Positions 21,825 to 32,421 of a DNA stretch of 64,000 nt are shown here, one piece after another (the first letter of the stretch is position 1; every line of letters starts with the position of its first letter). The DNA is taken from positions 42,695 through 106,694 of the forward strand of contig NZ_CADFDK010000018.1 in assembly GCF_902832885.1 (NCBI RefSeq). Direction: 5' to 3'. The stretch is from Burkholderia seminalis DSM 23518. Lineage in GTDB: Bacteria > Pseudomonadota > Gammaproteobacteria > Burkholderiales > Burkholderiaceae. The notes under the pieces were generated by a model, which saw only the letters and a program-made list of their open reading frames with translations, searched no databases and was not told the DNA's origin. The translations under genes were made by a program, and so were the position numbers.

Positions 21825-24104
21825 ATGAAGTTTCGTTTTCCCGTCGTCATCATCGACGAAGATTTCCGCTCCGAGAACATCTCGGGCTCCGGCATCCGGG
21901 CGTTGGCCGAAGCGATCGAGAAGGAGGGCGTCGAAGTCCTCGGCCTCACGAGCTATGGCGATCTGACGTCGTTCGCGCAGCAGTCGAGCCGCGCGTCGTG
22001 CTTCATCCTGTCGATCGACGACGACGAACTCATGCTCGGCGAGACCGGCCAGGACGGCGAGCTGCCCGAACTCGCGACCGCGATCATCGAGCTGCGCGCG
22101 TTCGTGACCGAAGTGCGCCGCCGCAACGCGGACATCCCGATCTTCCTGTACGGCGAGACGCGCACGTCGCGCCATCTGCCGAACGACATCCTGCGCGAGC
22201 TGCACGGCTTCATCCACATGTTCGAGGACACGCCGGAGTTCGTCGCGCGCCACATCATCCGCGAGGCGAAGGTCTATCTCGACTCGCTCGCGCCGCCGTT
22301 CTTCAAGGAACTCGTCAAGTACGCGGACGAAGGCTCGTACTCGTGGCACTGCCCGGGCCACTCGGGCGGCGTCGCGTTCCTGAAGAACCCGCTCGGCCAG
22401 ATGTTCCACCAGTTCTTCGGCGAGAACATGCTGCGCGCGGACGTCTGCAACGCGGTGGACGAACTCGGCCAGCTGCTCGACCATACGGGCCCGGTCGCGG
22501 CGTCCGAGCGCAATGCGGCGCGCATCTTCAGCGCCGACCACCTGTTCTTCGTGACCAACGGCACGTCGACGTCGAACAAGATCGTCTGGCACGCGACGGT
22601 CGCGCCGGGCGACATCGTGCTGGTCGACCGCAACTGCCACAAGTCGATCCTGCACGCGATCACGATGACGGGCGCGATCCCCGTGTTCCTCACGCCGACG
22701 CGCAACCACTTCGGCATCATCGGGCCGATCCCGCGCGACGAATTCAAGCCGGAGAACATCCGCAAGAAGATCGAGGCGAACCCGTTCGCGCGCGAGGCGC
22801 TGCGCGAGAACCCGGACATGAAGCCGCGGATCCTGACGATCACGCAGAGCACGTACGACGGCGTCGTCTACAACGTCGAGATGATCAAGGATCTGCTCGG
22901 CGACCTGCTCGACACGCTGCACTTCGACGAAGCGTGGCTGCCGCACGCGACGTTCCACGATTTCTACCGCGACATGCACGCGATCGGCGACGGCCGTCCG
23001 CGCACGGGCGCGCTCGTGTTCGCGACGCACTCGACGCACAAGCTGCTCGCGGGCATCTCGCAGGCGTCGCAGATCGTCGTGCAGGACTCCGAGAACCGCA
23101 CCTTCGACAAGCACCGCTTCAACGAGGCGTACCTGATGCACACGTCGACGAGCCCGCAGTACGCGATCATCGCGTCGTGCGACGTCGCGGCCGCGATGAT
23201 GGAGCCGCCGGGCGGCACCGCGCTCGTCGAGGAATCGATCGCCGAGGCGATCGACTTCCGCCGCGCGATGCGCAAGGTCGACGCCGAATACGGCGACGAC
23301 TGGTTCTTCAGCGTGTGGGGCCCGGACAACCTGTCCGAGGAGGGCATCGGTTCGCGCGACGACTGGATGCTGAAGCCGAACGACCACTGGCACGGCTTCG
23401 GCCCGCTCGCGGAAGGCTTCAACATGCTCGACCCGATCAAGGCGACGATCATCACGCCGGGGCTGGACGTCGACGGCGAGTTCGGCGAGACGGGCATTCC
23501 GGCCGCGATCGTCACGAAGTACCTGGCCGAGCACGGGATCATCGTCGAGAAGACCGGCCTGTACTCGTTCTTCATCATGTTCACGATCGGCATCACGAAG
23601 GGCCGCTGGAACTCGATGGTGACCGAGCTGCAGCAGTTCAAGGACGACTACGACAACAACCAGCCGCTGTGGCGCGTGCTGCCGGAATTCGTCGCGCAGC
23701 ATCCGCGCTACGAGCGCGTCGGCCTGCGCGACCTGTGCACGCAGATCCACGACGTGTACCGCGCGAACGACATCGCCCGCCTGACGACGGAGATGTACCT
23801 GTCGGACATGGAGCCCGCAATGAAGCCGTCGGACGCGTTCGCGAAGCTCGCGCACCGCAAGATCGACCGCGTGCCGCTCGACGAGCTCGAAGGCCGCGTG
23901 ACGAGCATCCTGCTGACGCCGTACCCGCCGGGCATTCCGCTGCTGATCCCGGGCGAGCGCTTCAACAAGACGATCGTGAACTACCTGCGGTTCGCGCGCG
24001 ACTTCAACGAGCGTTTCCCGGGCTTCCACACCGACATCCACGGCCTCGTCGCGGAAGAAGTGAACGGCCGCGTCGAGTACTTCGTCGACTGCGTGCGCGA
24101 CTGA
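21825..24104 (+). CDS. Biodegradative basic amino-acid decarboxylase (Orn/Lys/Arg decarboxylase family, PLP)
   Basis: A 759-residue fold-type I decarboxylase. The N-terminal wing domain (1-140) is response-regulator-like, the core has GTSTSNKIVWHATVAPGD and the PLP lysine at residue 406 (ATHSTHKLLAG), and the C-terminal domain holds LTPYPPGIPLLIPGE. The family decarboxylates lysine, arginine or ornithine to a polyamine; which substrate is used here cannot be told from sequence alone. Such enzymes often serve acid resistance or polyamine supply. TTTTTGGAG gives a good ribosome site. The TGA overlaps the ATG of the next gene. Confidence 0.9.
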   Translation: MKFRFPVVIIDEDFRSENISGSGIRALAEAIEKEGVEVLGLTSYGDLTSFAQQSSRASCFILSIDDDELMLGETGQDGELPELATAIIELRAFVTEVRRRNADIPIFLYGETRTSRHLPNDILRELHGFIHMFEDTPEFVARHIIREAKVYLDSLAPPFFKELVKYADEGSYSWHCPGHSGGVAFLKNPLGQMFHQFFGENMLRADVCNAVDELGQLLDHTGPVAASERNAARIFSADHLFFVTNGTSTSNKIVWHATVAPGDIVLVDRNCHKSILHAITMTGAIPVFLTPTRNHFGIIGPIPRDEFKPENIRKKIEANPFAREALRENPDMKPRILTITQSTYDGVVYNVEMIKDLLGDLLDTLHFDEAWLPHATFHDFYRDMHAIGDGRPRTGALVFATHSTHKLLAGISQASQIVVQDSENRTFDKHRFNEAYLMHTSTSPQYAIIASCDVAAAMMEPPGGTALVEESIAEAIDFRRAMRKVDAEYGDDWFFSVWGPDNLSEEGIGSRDDWMLKPNDHWHGFGPLAEGFNMLDPIKATIITPGLDVDGEFGETGIPAAIVTKYLAEHGIIVEKTGLYSFFIMFTIGITKGRWNSMVTELQQFKDDYDNNQPLWRVLPEFVAQHPRYERVGLRDLCTQIHDVYRANDIARLTTEMYLSDMEPAMKPSDAFAKLAHRKIDRVPLDELEGRVTSILLTPYPPGIPLLIPGERFNKTIVNYLRFARDFNERFPGFHTDIHGLVAEEVNGRVEYFVDCVRD

Positions 24105-24934
24105 TGGCGACGCACGGACGAATCCGGGCGACGCGCGCGGCGCTGGCCGCGCTCGTCGTCTGGGCGGCAGGCGCGGCGGGACTGGCAGGGTCGGGCGTCG
24201 CGCACGCGGAGGTCGCGGCGGCCGATCCGATCGACGTCGCGATGCGGCAATGCCTCGCGCGGCGCGACCGGTCGTCGCCGGCCGGCCAGATCCAGTGCAT
24301 GGGCGAAGCGCAGCAGCAGTGGCAGGCCGTGATGGACGGCGCGTACCAGCGCCTGTTGAAGGACGCGCCGGCCGATGCGAAGCGCGGCTGGCAGGACAGC
24401 CAGCGCCATTGGCTCACCTGGCGCAAGGACGAAGTGCATTTGCTGAAGGCCGTATACGACACGACGCGCGGCACGTCGTATGCGATGTCGAGCGCCGACC
24501 TGCAGTTGCAGCCGGTGCGCGATCGCGCGCTGGCGCTGCGCGGCGCGGCCGATCGTTATGCGCCGCCTGCCGCGGTACCGGTCGCGGGCGCGAGCGGCGC
24601 GCAGGGCGGCACGAACGCGGCGCAGGCTGCCGCGGCCACGCCGAACGCGAAGCCGGCGGCAAACGCGCCGCGCGGTCCGGCCGTGCGCCGCGTGCGGCCG
24701 TGCGAACAGGATGCCGCGTGCGAGCACGCGCTGTTCGACCTGAACCGCTATTACCAGAAGCTGCGTCGCAAGATGCCGGCCCACTCGGCCGCGACGCTCG
24801 TGCGTGCGCAGCGCGCGTGGGTCGGGTTCCGCGACGCGACGGCGCCGCTCGTCGGCGAGGAAGGGCGCGTCGACCTGATCGGTGCGCGCATCGCGACGAT
24901 GAAGCGGCTGTCCGAGACGGCCGGCAACAAGTAA
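24104..24934 (+). CDS. Exported protein with two LprI (DUF1311) domains
   Basis: A 276-residue exported protein with a signal peptide (about 1-30). The first LprI-like unit is about residues 40-115 (MRQCLARRDRS...QIQCMGEAQQQWQAVMDGAYQRLL...WRKDE); an Ala/Pro-rich spacer follows (about 150-195); a second unit is about 200-265 (CEQDAACEHALFDLNRYYQKLRRKM...RAQRAWVGFRD). Cysteine pairs in both units suggest disulfides. The family includes lysozyme inhibitors, but most members are uncharacterised. The ATG shares one base with the decarboxylase stop (TGATG), so the two are probably translationally coupled. Confidence 0.8.
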   Translation: MATHGRIRATRAALAALVVWAAGAAGLAGSGVAHAEVAAADPIDVAMRQCLARRDRSSPAGQIQCMGEAQQQWQAVMDGAYQRLLKDAPADAKRGWQDSQRHWLTWRKDEVHLLKAVYDTTRGTSYAMSSADLQLQPVRDRALALRGAADRYAPPAAVPVAGASGAQGGTNAAQAAAATPNAKPAANAPRGPAVRRVRPCEQDAACEHALFDLNRYYQKLRRKMPAHSAATLVRAQRAWVGFRDATAPLVGEEGRVDLIGARIATMKRLSETAGNK

Positions 24935-24970
24935 GGACCATCGCGACGCCGGTCGTTCGGCGGCACGACG

Positions 24971-24998
24971 AAACGGGCACCCTCGGGTGCCCGTTTTG
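24971..24998. terminator. Bidirectional rho-independent terminator
   Basis: Stem CGGGCACC/GGTGCCCG (24974-24981 with 24986-24993) is flanked by AAA and TTTT. It serves the LprI-type gene and the convergent HAD hydrolase gene. Confidence 0.85.
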
Positions 24999-25021
24999 CA
25001 TGGCGCGGCGCGCGGTGGCGC

Positions 25022-25705
25022 CTAGGCAGGTTGCGACGTGCCCTGCAGCCCGAACCACGACGGCACGAGCGCGACCGCATCGTCGAGCGAGGCGAGCACG
25101 TGCAGGCTCAGCGCGACGATCTCGGGCGTCGGCGCCTTCAGGTCCGGCACGGTCACGACCGATGCGCCGGCGCCGGCGGCCGACTGCGCGCCGAAGTCGC
25201 TGTCCTCGAATGCCACGCAGCGGTGCGCCGGCACGCCGAGGCGTTCGGCCGCGAGCCGGTAGACGGCCGGGTCAGGCTTGCCGCGCGCGACTTCGTCGCC
25301 GCCCGCGATCGCGCGGAAGAACGGCAGCACGCCGACCGCATCGAGCCGCGCGCGGATCACGTCGCCCGCGGACGACGACGCGACCGCGCATGGAATGCCG
25401 GCTTGCGCGAGCGCATCGAGCAGCGCGAGCGCGCCGGGCTTCAGCGGAAACTTCGGATGCGGCTCGGGCGCCGCGAGTTGTTCGCGCACGCGGGTGCGCA
25501 CGGCATCGAACGTCTCGGGCTGGCCGATCAGCCGCGCCAGGATGACCTGGCCTTCGGCGAACGAGCGGCCGACGATCTGCAGGTAGTCGGCGACGGTCAG
25601 CACGACACCGTGCGCGTTCGACACGTCGATCCACGTGTTCATGATGGTCCGCTCGGAGTCGACGAGCAGGCCGTCCATGTCGAAGAGCGCGGCGGAAAAA
25701 GTCAT
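25022..25705 (-). CDS. HAD-superfamily hydrolase, beta-phosphoglucomutase/YniC-like
   Basis: A 227-residue HAD phosphatase. Motif I is FDMDGLLVDSE, motif II is in VASSSAGDV, the motif III lysine is in RGKPDP, and motif IV is in AFEDSDFG. This arrangement fits sugar-phosphate phosphatases such as hexitol phosphatase B or beta-phosphoglucomutase-like proteins; the substrate is not defined. The start is uncertain: ATG at 25705 puts motif I at residues 8-12; ATG at 25714 adds three residues; neither has a strong ribosome site. It lies downstream of argH, separated by a terminator. Confidence 0.85.
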   Translation of the reverse strand: MTFSAALFDMDGLLVDSERTIMNTWIDVSNAHGVVLTVADYLQIVGRSFAEGQVILARLIGQPETFDAVRTRVREQLAAPEPHPKFPLKPGALALLDALAQAGIPCAVASSSAGDVIRARLDAVGVLPFFRAIAGGDEVARGKPDPAVYRLAAERLGVPAHRCVAFEDSDFGAQSAAGAGASVVTVPDLKAPTPEIVALSLHVLASLDDAVALVPSWFGLQGTSQPA

Positions 25706-25760
25706 CGGCGGCATCCGGGAAGCAGGGCGGGCGATGGGCGGCGCGACGGCCGCCCGAATG

Positions 25761-25785
25761 AAAAACGGACGCCGAAGGCGTCCGT
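25761..25785 (-). terminator. Rho-independent terminator for argH
   Basis: On the minus strand ACGGACGCC/GGCGTCCGT (25777-25785 with 25765-25773, loop TTC) is followed by TTTTT. It lies 17 bases beyond the argH stop. Confidence 0.85.
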
Positions 25786-25801
25786 CCATGACGGCAGGCG
25801 G

Positions 25802-27211
25802 TTACCGGCCCAGTGCGGCGCGGGCTGCCTTGACGGCCGCACGCACCTGGTCGGGCGCGGTGCCGCCCGGGTGGTTGCGGCTCGCGACCGACCCTTCCAG
25901 CGTCAGGTAGCCGAACACGTCGTCGCCGATCAGGTGCGCGACGTTCGGCAGTTCCTGCTTCATCTCGTCGAGCGTCAGGTCGGCGAGGTCGATGCCGCGG
26001 TCGTCGCAGATCTTCACCGCGTGCGCGACGGCTTCGTGCGCGTCGCGGAACGGCAGGCCGCGCTTCACGAGGTAGTCGGCGAGGTCGGTGGCGGTCGAGA
26101 AGCCCTGCAGCGCGGCCGCGCGCATCGCGTCCGGCTTCACGGTGATGCCCGCGACCATCTCGGCGAAGATCCGCAGCGTGTCGGCAACGGTGTCGACCGT
26201 GTCGAACAGCGGTTCCTTGTCTTCCTGGTTGTCCTTGTTGTACGCGAGCGGCTGGCCCTTCATCAGCGTCAGCAGCGCCATCAGGTGGCCGTTCACGCGG
26301 CCCGTCTTGCCGCGCGCGAGCTCGGGCACGTCCGGGTTCTTCTTCTGGGGCATGATCGAGCTGCCGGTGCAGAAGCGGTCGGCGATGTCGATGAAGCCGA
26401 CGCGCGGGCTCATCCACAGCACGAGCTCTTCGGAGAAGCGCGACACGTGCGTCATCACCAGCGCCGAGGCGGCCGTGAATTCGATCGCGAAGTCGCGATC
26501 GGACACCGCGTCGAGCGAGTTCGCGCAGATGCCGTCGAAGCCGAGCGTCTTCGCGACCGCATGACGATCGATCGGATAGCTCGTGCCCGCGAGCGCGGCC
26601 GCGCCGAGCGGCAGGCGGTTCACGCGCGTGCGGCAGTCGCGCATGCGTTCCGCGTCGCGCGTGAACATCTCGACGTACGCGAGCAAGTGGTGGCCGAACG
26701 TGACGGGTTGCGCGACCTGCAGGTGCGTGAAGCCGGGCATGATCGTGTCGGCGTTCTGTTCCGCGAGGTCGATCAGCGCGCCGCGCAGGTCGTTCAGCAG
26801 GCCGCCGATGCGGTCGATCTCGCCGCGCAGCCACAGGCGGATGTCGGTCGCGACCTGGTCGTTGCGCGAGCGGCCCGTGTGCAGGCGCTTGCCGGCATCG
26901 CCGATCAGCGCGGTCAGGCGCGCCTCGATGTTCAGGTGGACGTCTTCGAGGTCGAGCTGCCATTCGAATTCGCCGCGCTCGATCTCGCCCTTGATCTGTG
27001 CCATTCCGCGTTCGATCGCGGCCAGGTCGTCGGCGCTGATGATCTTCTGCGCGGCGAGCATGTTCGCGTGCGCGAGCGAGCCGGCGATGTCGACGAGCGC
27101 GAGGCGCTTGTCGAAAAACACCGACGACGTGTAGCGCTTGACCAGTTCCGACATCGGTTCCGAGAAGCGGGCCGACCAGGCCTCGCCCTTTTTGTGCAGT
27201 TGGGACGTCAT
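25802..27211 (-). CDS. argH: Argininosuccinate lyase
   Basis: A 469-residue enzyme of the fumarase/aspartase superfamily that splits argininosuccinate into arginine and fumarate, the last step of arginine synthesis. The N-terminus is [36 protein letters not shown] and the signature [12 protein letters not shown] (about residues 283-295, with the catalytic serine) are intact, and the C-terminus is of normal length. The ATG at 27211 gives MTSQLHKKG and is preferred to a longer in-frame extension. It has its own terminator. Confidence 0.96.
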   Translation of the reverse strand: MTSQLHKKGEAWSARFSEPMSELVKRYTSSVFFDKRLALVDIAGSLAHANMLAAQKIISADDLAAIERGMAQIKGEIERGEFEWQLDLEDVHLNIEARLTALIGDAGKRLHTGRSRNDQVATDIRLWLRGEIDRIGGLLNDLRGALIDLAEQNADTIMPGFTHLQVAQPVTFGHHLLAYVEMFTRDAERMRDCRTRVNRLPLGAAALAGTSYPIDRHAVAKTLGFDGICANSLDAVSDRDFAIEFTAASALVMTHVSRFSEELVLWMSPRVGFIDIADRFCTGSSIMPQKKNPDVPELARGKTGRVNGHLMALLTLMKGQPLAYNKDNQEDKEPLFDTVDTVADTLRIFAEMVAGITVKPDAMRAAALQGFSTATDLADYLVKRGLPFRDAHEAVAHAVKICDDRGIDLADLTLDEMKQELPNVAHLIGDDVFGYLTLEGSVASRNHPGGTAPDQVRAAVKAARAALGR

Positions 27212-27314
27212 GGCGATTCTTCGAAGGGGAGTTGGGCAGCGTGCGCCGCCGAGGGAATCCCGCAATTCTAACATTCGCGGGCCTGCCGGCCGTGGCCCGC
27301 GCGGGCCGGCCCGC

Positions 27315-28124
27315 TCAGTCGCGCACGAGCACGACCAGCTTCAGGTCCTCGCGGTGCGCGGGCTTCAGCGTGATCTGCTGGTACACGAGGCGGCCGTCGG
27401 CCGGATGGTCGAATTCGCGCCGCCCGCCTTCGCGTTCGAACACGTCCTGCGACGCCCAGTACTGCGCGAACGCGTCGCTGCCGGCGGTCAGCGCGTCGAT
27501 CAGCGCGCGCGTCGGCGCGTCGGCCAGGTGGCGGATCGAATCGGCGCGGAATTCGGCCGCGAGCCGCCGGGCGCGGGTTTCCCAGTCGACGATCAGCGTG
27601 CGCGCGGCCGGCGACATGAACGTGAAGCGCAGCAGGTTGCGGTCGTGCTCGCCGTCGAGCCAGCCGGAAAAGAGCGCGGCGGCCGGTGCGTTCCACGCGA
27701 GCGCGTTCCATTGCCGGTCGAGCACGTACGCGGGCGTCGCGATCGCCGCGACGGTCGCGGCGAGCGTCGGCGGCAGGTCGCCGCCCGCGACGTCGGGCTC
27801 GGCCGGATCGCGCTGCGCGGCCAGCTCGAACAGGTAGGCGCGCTCGGCCTTCGACAGCTGCAGCGCGACGGCGATCCGCGCGAGCGCGTCGGCCGATGCG
27901 GACACCGGGCGGCCCTGCTCGATCCACGTGTACCAGGTCGGGCTGACGCCGCACAGCTGCGCGACTTCCTCGCGCCGCAACCCCGGCGTACGGCGGCGCG
28001 GGCCGGGCGGCAGCCCGACGGCCTGCGGCGACAGCCGCTCGCGATGGGCACGGATGAATTCGCCGAGCGCACGGGCGGGCGTGGCGTCGAGCGGCGGGAC
28101 GGAGGCGGAGGACGGCTGGTTCAT
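27315..28124 (-). CDS. XRE-family regulator with MmyB-like ligand-binding domain
   Basis: A 269-residue regulator. Residues about 18-75 form a helix-turn-helix ([29 protein letters not shown]), the arrangement typical of MmyB-type regulators, in which [12 protein letters not shown] is conserved. Residues about 105-265 form the PAS-like MmyB domain ([23 protein letters not shown]), thought in related proteins to bind a small hydrophobic ligand such as a fatty acid. It is divergent from a methyltransferase gene, the usual arrangement for local control, so that gene is the likely target. The ATG at 28124 was chosen because upstream sequence is the intergenic region. Confidence 0.87.
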   Translation of the reverse strand: MNQPSSASVPPLDATPARALGEFIRAHRERLSPQAVGLPPGPRRRTPGLRREEVAQLCGVSPTWYTWIEQGRPVSASADALARIAVALQLSKAERAYLFELAAQRDPAEPDVAGGDLPPTLAATVAAIATPAYVLDRQWNALAWNAPAAALFSGWLDGEHDRNLLRFTFMSPAARTLIVDWETRARRLAAEFRADSIRHLADAPTRALIDALTAGSDAFAQYWASQDVFEREGGRREFDHPADGRLVYQQITLKPAHREDLKLVVLVRD

Positions 28125-28180
28125 GCGGAAACGGCGAAAGGGAAGCGGGGGCGCGGCAACGTTCAGGCAGGTGGATTGAA

Positions 28181-28229
28181 TACCAGAATAACTGCTTAAC
28201 TTGTACTGGTACAGACGCGGGCCTATTGT
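28181..28229 (+). promoter_or_regulatory. Divergent promoter/operator region: palindrome and predicted methyltransferase promoter
   Basis: TTGTAC (28201-28206) and TATTGT (28224-28229) are 17 bases apart and make a plausible promoter for the plus-strand methyltransferase. Over the -35 lies the palindrome TGTAC-TG-GTACA (28202-28213), and TACCAG (28181-28186) is mirrored by CTGGTA (28206-28211). These are candidate sites for the divergent XRE/MmyB regulator. Confidence 0.45.
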
Positions 28230-28342
28230 AGCGGGTCGCACGCTGGCAGGGCAGCGGGCGTCCCACCAAACGTGTTGCAGGGGGCCGGAATGCGCGCTGG
28301 CGCATCCATGCCGGCCGCTTGCGCAAGAGAAAGGAGCGAACG

Positions 28343-29095
28343 ATGAAACACCACGACCAGGTCGCCGACGCATTCGGCACGACGGCCGCCGCCTATCTGA
28401 CGAGCACGGTTCATGCGACGGGTGCCGACCTGCGGACGCTCGCCGACGCGGTGAGTGCGACGCCCGAGGCCGCGGTGCTCGATCTCGGCTGCGGCGCCGG
28501 CCACGCGAGCTTCGCGGTCGCGCCGCACGTGCGCGACGTGGTCGCCTACGATCTCGCCGCGCCGATGCTCGCGACCGTCGATGCGGCCGCGCGCGAGCGC
28601 GGGCTCGCGAACATCCGCACGCAGCAGGGGCCGGCCGAGCGGCTGCCGTTCGATACCGCGACGTTCGACTGGGTCGTGAGCCGGATGAGCGCGCACCACT
28701 GGCACGACCTGCGCGCGGCGCTCGCCGAGGTGCGCCGCGTGCTGAAGCCGGGCGGCCGCGTGCTGATGATCGACATCGCCGGCAACGACCATCCGCTCCT
28801 CGACACGTACCTGCAGGCCGCGGAAGTGCTGCGCGACGCATCGCACGTGCGCGACTACCGGGCGGACGAATGGCTCGCGATGTTCCGCGAAGCCGGCTTC
28901 GACGCGCAGGTACACAGCCGCTGGCGGCTGCCGATCGATTTCGACACGTGGGTCGCGCGCATCCGCACGCCGGCCGACAGCGTGACCGGCATTCGCGCGC
29001 TGTGGGCGCACGCGCCCGACGAGGTGCGCGGCTACTACGCGGTGCAGCCCGACGGTTCGTTCGAGCACGACGCGCTGCTGATCGACGCGCATTGA
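28343..29095 (+). CDS. SAM-dependent methyltransferase (class I)
   Basis: A 250-residue methyltransferase. Motif I is VLDLGCGAGHASF (about residues 44-56), motif II/III segments VVAYDLAAPML and DWVVSRMSAHHWHDL follow, and the post motif is RRVLKPGGRVLMIDI. The arrangement resembles UbiE/YcgJ-like methyltransferases, but the substrate is not known. The ATG has AAGGAG eight bases upstream. It is divergent from the XRE/MmyB regulator gene and probably regulated by it; it is the only gene on its side. Confidence 0.85.
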   Translation: MKHHDQVADAFGTTAAAYLTSTVHATGADLRTLADAVSATPEAAVLDLGCGAGHASFAVAPHVRDVVAYDLAAPMLATVDAAARERGLANIRTQQGPAERLPFDTATFDWVVSRMSAHHWHDLRAALAEVRRVLKPGGRVLMIDIAGNDHPLLDTYLQAAEVLRDASHVRDYRADEWLAMFREAGFDAQVHSRWRLPIDFDTWVARIRTPADSVTGIRALWAHAPDEVRGYYAVQPDGSFEHDALLIDAH

Positions 29096-29116
29096 ACGCG
29101 CGGCGCGCCGCGCCAT

Positions 29117-29153
29117 GAAAAAAGCCGCGATACGCGCTCGTGCGTATCGCGGC
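29117..29153 (-). terminator. Rho-independent terminator for ppc
   Basis: A perfect 12-base-pair stem (29124-29135 with 29142-29153, GCCGCGATACGC/GCGTATCGCGGC) is followed on the minus strand by TTTTTTC. The plus side has only a weak T tract, so it mainly serves ppc. Confidence 0.85.
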
Positions 29154-29198
29154 CTTCGCGTCCAGGCCGGCGCGGAACGCGCCCGCGCCGCGGGCGGA

Positions 29199-32100
29199 TC
29201 AGCCGGTGTTGCGCAGGCCGGCCGCGATCCCGTTGATCGTCAGGTGGATCCCGCGGCGCAGCCGCGCGTTCGTGTCGCCCGCGCGGTGACGCTTGATCAA
29301 CTCGACCTGCAGGTGGTTCAGCGGATCGAGATACGGGAAGCGGTTCTTGATCGAGCGCGCGAGCAGCGGGTTGGTCGCGAGGCGGCCTTCCTGCCCGGTG
29401 ATCTCCGCGAGCGCCTGCGACGTGCGCTCCCATTCCGCGACGATCCGCTCGAACACGTGCTTGCGCAGCTTGCGGTCGGACACGAGCTGCGCATAGCGCG
29501 ATGCGACCGCGAGATCGGTCTTCGCGAGCACCATGTCCATGTTCGACATCAGGTTCGAGAAGAACGGCCAGGTCTTGTTCATCTTCTTCAGCAGCGTGAC
29601 GCGCTTCGTGCGTTCGGCGTCGTCCCCGGCGCTGTCGAGATACGCGCTCACCGCGCTGCCGAAGCCGTACCAGCCCGTCAGCAGCAGCCGGCACTGGCCC
29701 CACGAGAAGCCCCACGGAATCGCGCGCAGATCCTCGATCCTGCGCTGCTTCGGATCCTGCAGCTTGCGCGATGCCGGGCGGCTGCCGATGTTCAGCTCGG
29801 CGATCTCGGTGATCGGCGTCGACGAGAAGAAGTAGTCGGTGAAGCCCGGGGTCTCATAGACGAGCGCGCGGTACGCGGCCATCGCCGAATCGGACAGCGT
29901 CTGCATCGCGGCTTCGAACGCGGGCAACTGCGCGGGCGCGTTCGACTGCGGCAGCAGCGACGCCTCGAGCGTCGCGGCGACGACGGTCTCCAGGTTGCGC
30001 CGGCCGATCTCGGGGTTCGCGAACTTGCTCGCGATCACCTCGCCCTGTTCGGTCAGGCGGATCTGGCCGTTCACGGTGCCCGGCGGCTGCGACAGGATCG
30101 CCTGGTAGGTCGGGCCGCCGCCGCGGCCGACCGTGCCGCCGCGGCCGTGGAACAGCCGCAGCGTGATCTTGCGGGCGCGGAACAGGTCGACGAGCGCGAG
30201 TTCCGCGCGGTACAGCTCCCAGTTCGACGTGAGGAAGCCGCCGTCCTTGTTGCTGTCCGAGTAGCCGAGCATCACTTCCTGCTCGGCGCCCTGGTGGGCG
30301 ATCAGCGCGTCGATGCCCGGCAGTGCGAAGTATTCGCGCATGATGCGCGCGGCGTCGCGCAGGTCGGGGATCGTCTCGAACAGCGGGATCACCATCAGGC
30401 TGTTCCTCGCGTCGCCGCCCGGCACGCCGAGCGCGCCCTCGAGCAGCCCCGTCTCCTTCTGCAGCAGCAGGACCTCGACGAGGTCGCTGACGGTTTCCGT
30501 ATGCGAGATGATGTAGTTGCGCACCGCGCGCGCGCCGAATTGCGCGCGGACTTCGCGCGCCTTCTCGAACACGCCGAGCTCGCTCTGCGCGAGCGCCGAG
30601 TATTCGAAGTACGGCGAGCGCAGCGGGCGCGGGTCGGCGAGCGCGGCGAGCAGCACGCGCAGCTTGTCTTCCTCGGCGAGCGCCGCGTAGTTCGCCTCGA
30701 CGCCCGCGCGCGCGAACAGTTCGGCGACCACCGCTTCGTGGATGTCGGAGCTCTGGCGCAGGTCGATGCTCGCGAGATGGAAGCCGAATACCTCGGCCGC
30801 GCGCACGAGCGGCGCGAGGCGCGGCGCGGCGAGCGACGTGCCGTGGTGTTCGTCGAGCGAGGCGGTCAGCACCTTCAGGTCGGCGACGAACGCCTCGGAA
30901 TCCGCATACGGGATCGCGCGCACCGGCGGCGCGCCGCGGCCCGCGCTGCGCACGGGCACCGTGCCTTCGCCGACGCGCACGCGCGCGCTCGCGGCAAGCC
31001 GCGTGTAGATGCCGATCAGCGCGCGGCGATACGGTTCGTCGACGCGGTGCGGCGACTGGTCGGGCGAGGCGGCCGCGAGCGCCTTCACCGCGTCGTTCGC
31101 GCCGACCAGCAGGTTCGACACCGACAGCTCGGCGCCGAGCTTGTGCACCTGTTCCAGGTAGTGCTCGAGGATCACCGCGGCCTGGCGGTTGATCGCCTCG
31201 TCGAGCGTCGCGGCGGTCACGTTCGGATTGCCGTCGCGGTCGCCGCCGATCCAGCTGCCCATCTGGAAGAACGCGGGCACGCGCGCGGACAGGCCGTGCT
31301 CGGCGAGCGCGGCCTCGATGTCGCCGTACAGCGCGGGCAGCTCGTCGAGGAACGTCGCGCGGTAGTAGGACAGCGCGTTCTCGATCTCGTCGCCGACCGT
31401 CAGGCGCGCGTCGCGCAGCATGCGGGTCTGCCACAGCGCGGTGACGCGCGCGCGCAGCATCGCTTCGTTGTACTGGCGCTCGCGCGCGGTCAGTTCCTGG
31501 TCGCGCTCGGCGAGCAGGCGCGCGATGTCGTGCTGCGCGTCGAGGATGCTCTTGCGCTGCACTTCGGTCGGGTGCGCGGTCAGCACCGGCACGATCAGCG
31601 CATCGTCGAAGAAGCGCTGCAGCAGGCGCTTCGACGCGTTGCCGGTCGTCTTCAGCTGTTCGAGCGCGTACGCGACCGTGCCCGGTTGCGACGCCGAGCC
31701 CGCCAGCGCATGGATGCGGCGGCGGCGGTTGTGGTGGCGGTCTTCCGCGATGTTCGCGAGATGCGAGAAATAGCTGAACGCGCGCACGACGCTCACCGTC
31801 TGTTCCGGCGTCAGCTTGCGCAGTTTCTTCTCGAGCGTCTGCGCGGCTTCGTTGTCGTCCTCGCGGCGGAACTTGACCGCGGTCTGGCGGATCGTCTCGA
31901 CGACGTCGAATACCGTATCGCCTTCCTGCTCGCGCACGACGTCGCCCAGCAGGCGGCCGAGGAAGCGGATGTCTTCGAACAGCGGACGGTCCTTGTCCTC
32001 GCGCGTGCGCGTGCCGGCCTTCGGCGCGGCGGCCGTGCGGGCGGCGGCGCCGGCGGCTTTCGTCACGCGTTTTGTCTGACGTATCGGGTCTTTCGGTTTC

Positions 32101-32213
32101 GTTGCCGTTTTCGCACGGCCGTTCGCGGCGGTGGCGACGGTGTCCGTCGAGGCGTCGGAGGAGGACAGGGCAGCATTGCGGCGCGCCGTACGCGCCGATC
32201 CGGAAGACTTCAC
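29199..32213 (-). CDS. ppc: Phosphoenolpyruvate carboxylase
   Basis: A 1004-residue anaplerotic enzyme that makes oxaloacetate from phosphoenolpyruvate and bicarbonate. The conserved [13 protein letters not shown] with the catalytic histidine is at about residue 211, [11 protein letters not shown] with the lysine at about 654, and [14 protein letters not shown] at about 690; the C-terminus RNTG is standard. An Ala/Lys/Thr-rich N-terminal extension of about 75 residues precedes the core. The GTG at 32213 is preferred over TTG at 32243 because AAGGAA sits seven bases upstream of the GTG. It is divergent from hemC. Confidence 0.96.
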   Translation of the reverse strand: MKSSGSARTARRNAALSSSDASTDTVATAANGRAKTATKPKDPIRQTKRVTKAAGAAARTAAAPKAGTRTREDKDRPLFEDIRFLGRLLGDVVREQEGDTVFDVVETIRQTAVKFRREDDNEAAQTLEKKLRKLTPEQTVSVVRAFSYFSHLANIAEDRHHNRRRRIHALAGSASQPGTVAYALEQLKTTGNASKRLLQRFFDDALIVPVLTAHPTEVQRKSILDAQHDIARLLAERDQELTARERQYNEAMLRARVTALWQTRMLRDARLTVGDEIENALSYYRATFLDELPALYGDIEAALAEHGLSARVPAFFQMGSWIGGDRDGNPNVTAATLDEAINRQAAVILEHYLEQVHKLGAELSVSNLLVGANDAVKALAAASPDQSPHRVDEPYRRALIGIYTRLAASARVRVGEGTVPVRSAGRGAPPVRAIPYADSEAFVADLKVLTASLDEHHGTSLAAPRLAPLVRAAEVFGFHLASIDLRQSSDIHEAVVAELFARAGVEANYAALAEEDKLRVLLAALADPRPLRSPYFEYSALAQSELGVFEKAREVRAQFGARAVRNYIISHTETVSDLVEVLLLQKETGLLEGALGVPGGDARNSLMVIPLFETIPDLRDAARIMREYFALPGIDALIAHQGAEQEVMLGYSDSNKDGGFLTSNWELYRAELALVDLFRARKITLRLFHGRGGTVGRGGGPTYQAILSQPPGTVNGQIRLTEQGEVIASKFANPEIGRRNLETVVAATLEASLLPQSNAPAQLPAFEAAMQTLSDSAMAAYRALVYETPGFTDYFFSSTPITEIAELNIGSRPASRKLQDPKQRRIEDLRAIPWGFSWGQCRLLLTGWYGFGSAVSAYLDSAGDDAERTKRVTLLKKMNKTWPFFSNLMSNMDMVLAKTDLAVASRYAQLVSDRKLRKHVFERIVAEWERTSQALAEITGQEGRLATNPLLARSIKNRFPYLDPLNHLQVELIKRHRAGDTNARLRRGIHLTINGIAAGLRNTG

Positions 32214-32421
32214 GATGGGTTTCCTTGGGAAAGCTCGAGTCAAAAGGAACTGCGGAAACTGCGGGAACTGCGGTCAAGCAACCAGCTACGTGCGGCACAT
32301 CCGCACATCGGCGCCGCGACCCGCACGGGGGCAGGCCGGGCGCGGGCTCCGGGCCCGGGCGGGCCGGGGCGTGCGTGCTACCATTGTTCGATCTTCAATC
32401 CCGTCCTTCGATGTTCCAGCA

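Noticed and set aside
20445-24041. A 1198-codon minus-strand frame opposite sodC-like, dcd and decarboxylase genes
   Set aside because: Antisense shadow; the sense genes have catalytic motifs and the shadow does not.
32214-32243. TTG at 32243 as the start of ppc
   Set aside because: The GTG at 32213 has AAGGAA at ideal distance; the TTG has no ribosome site.
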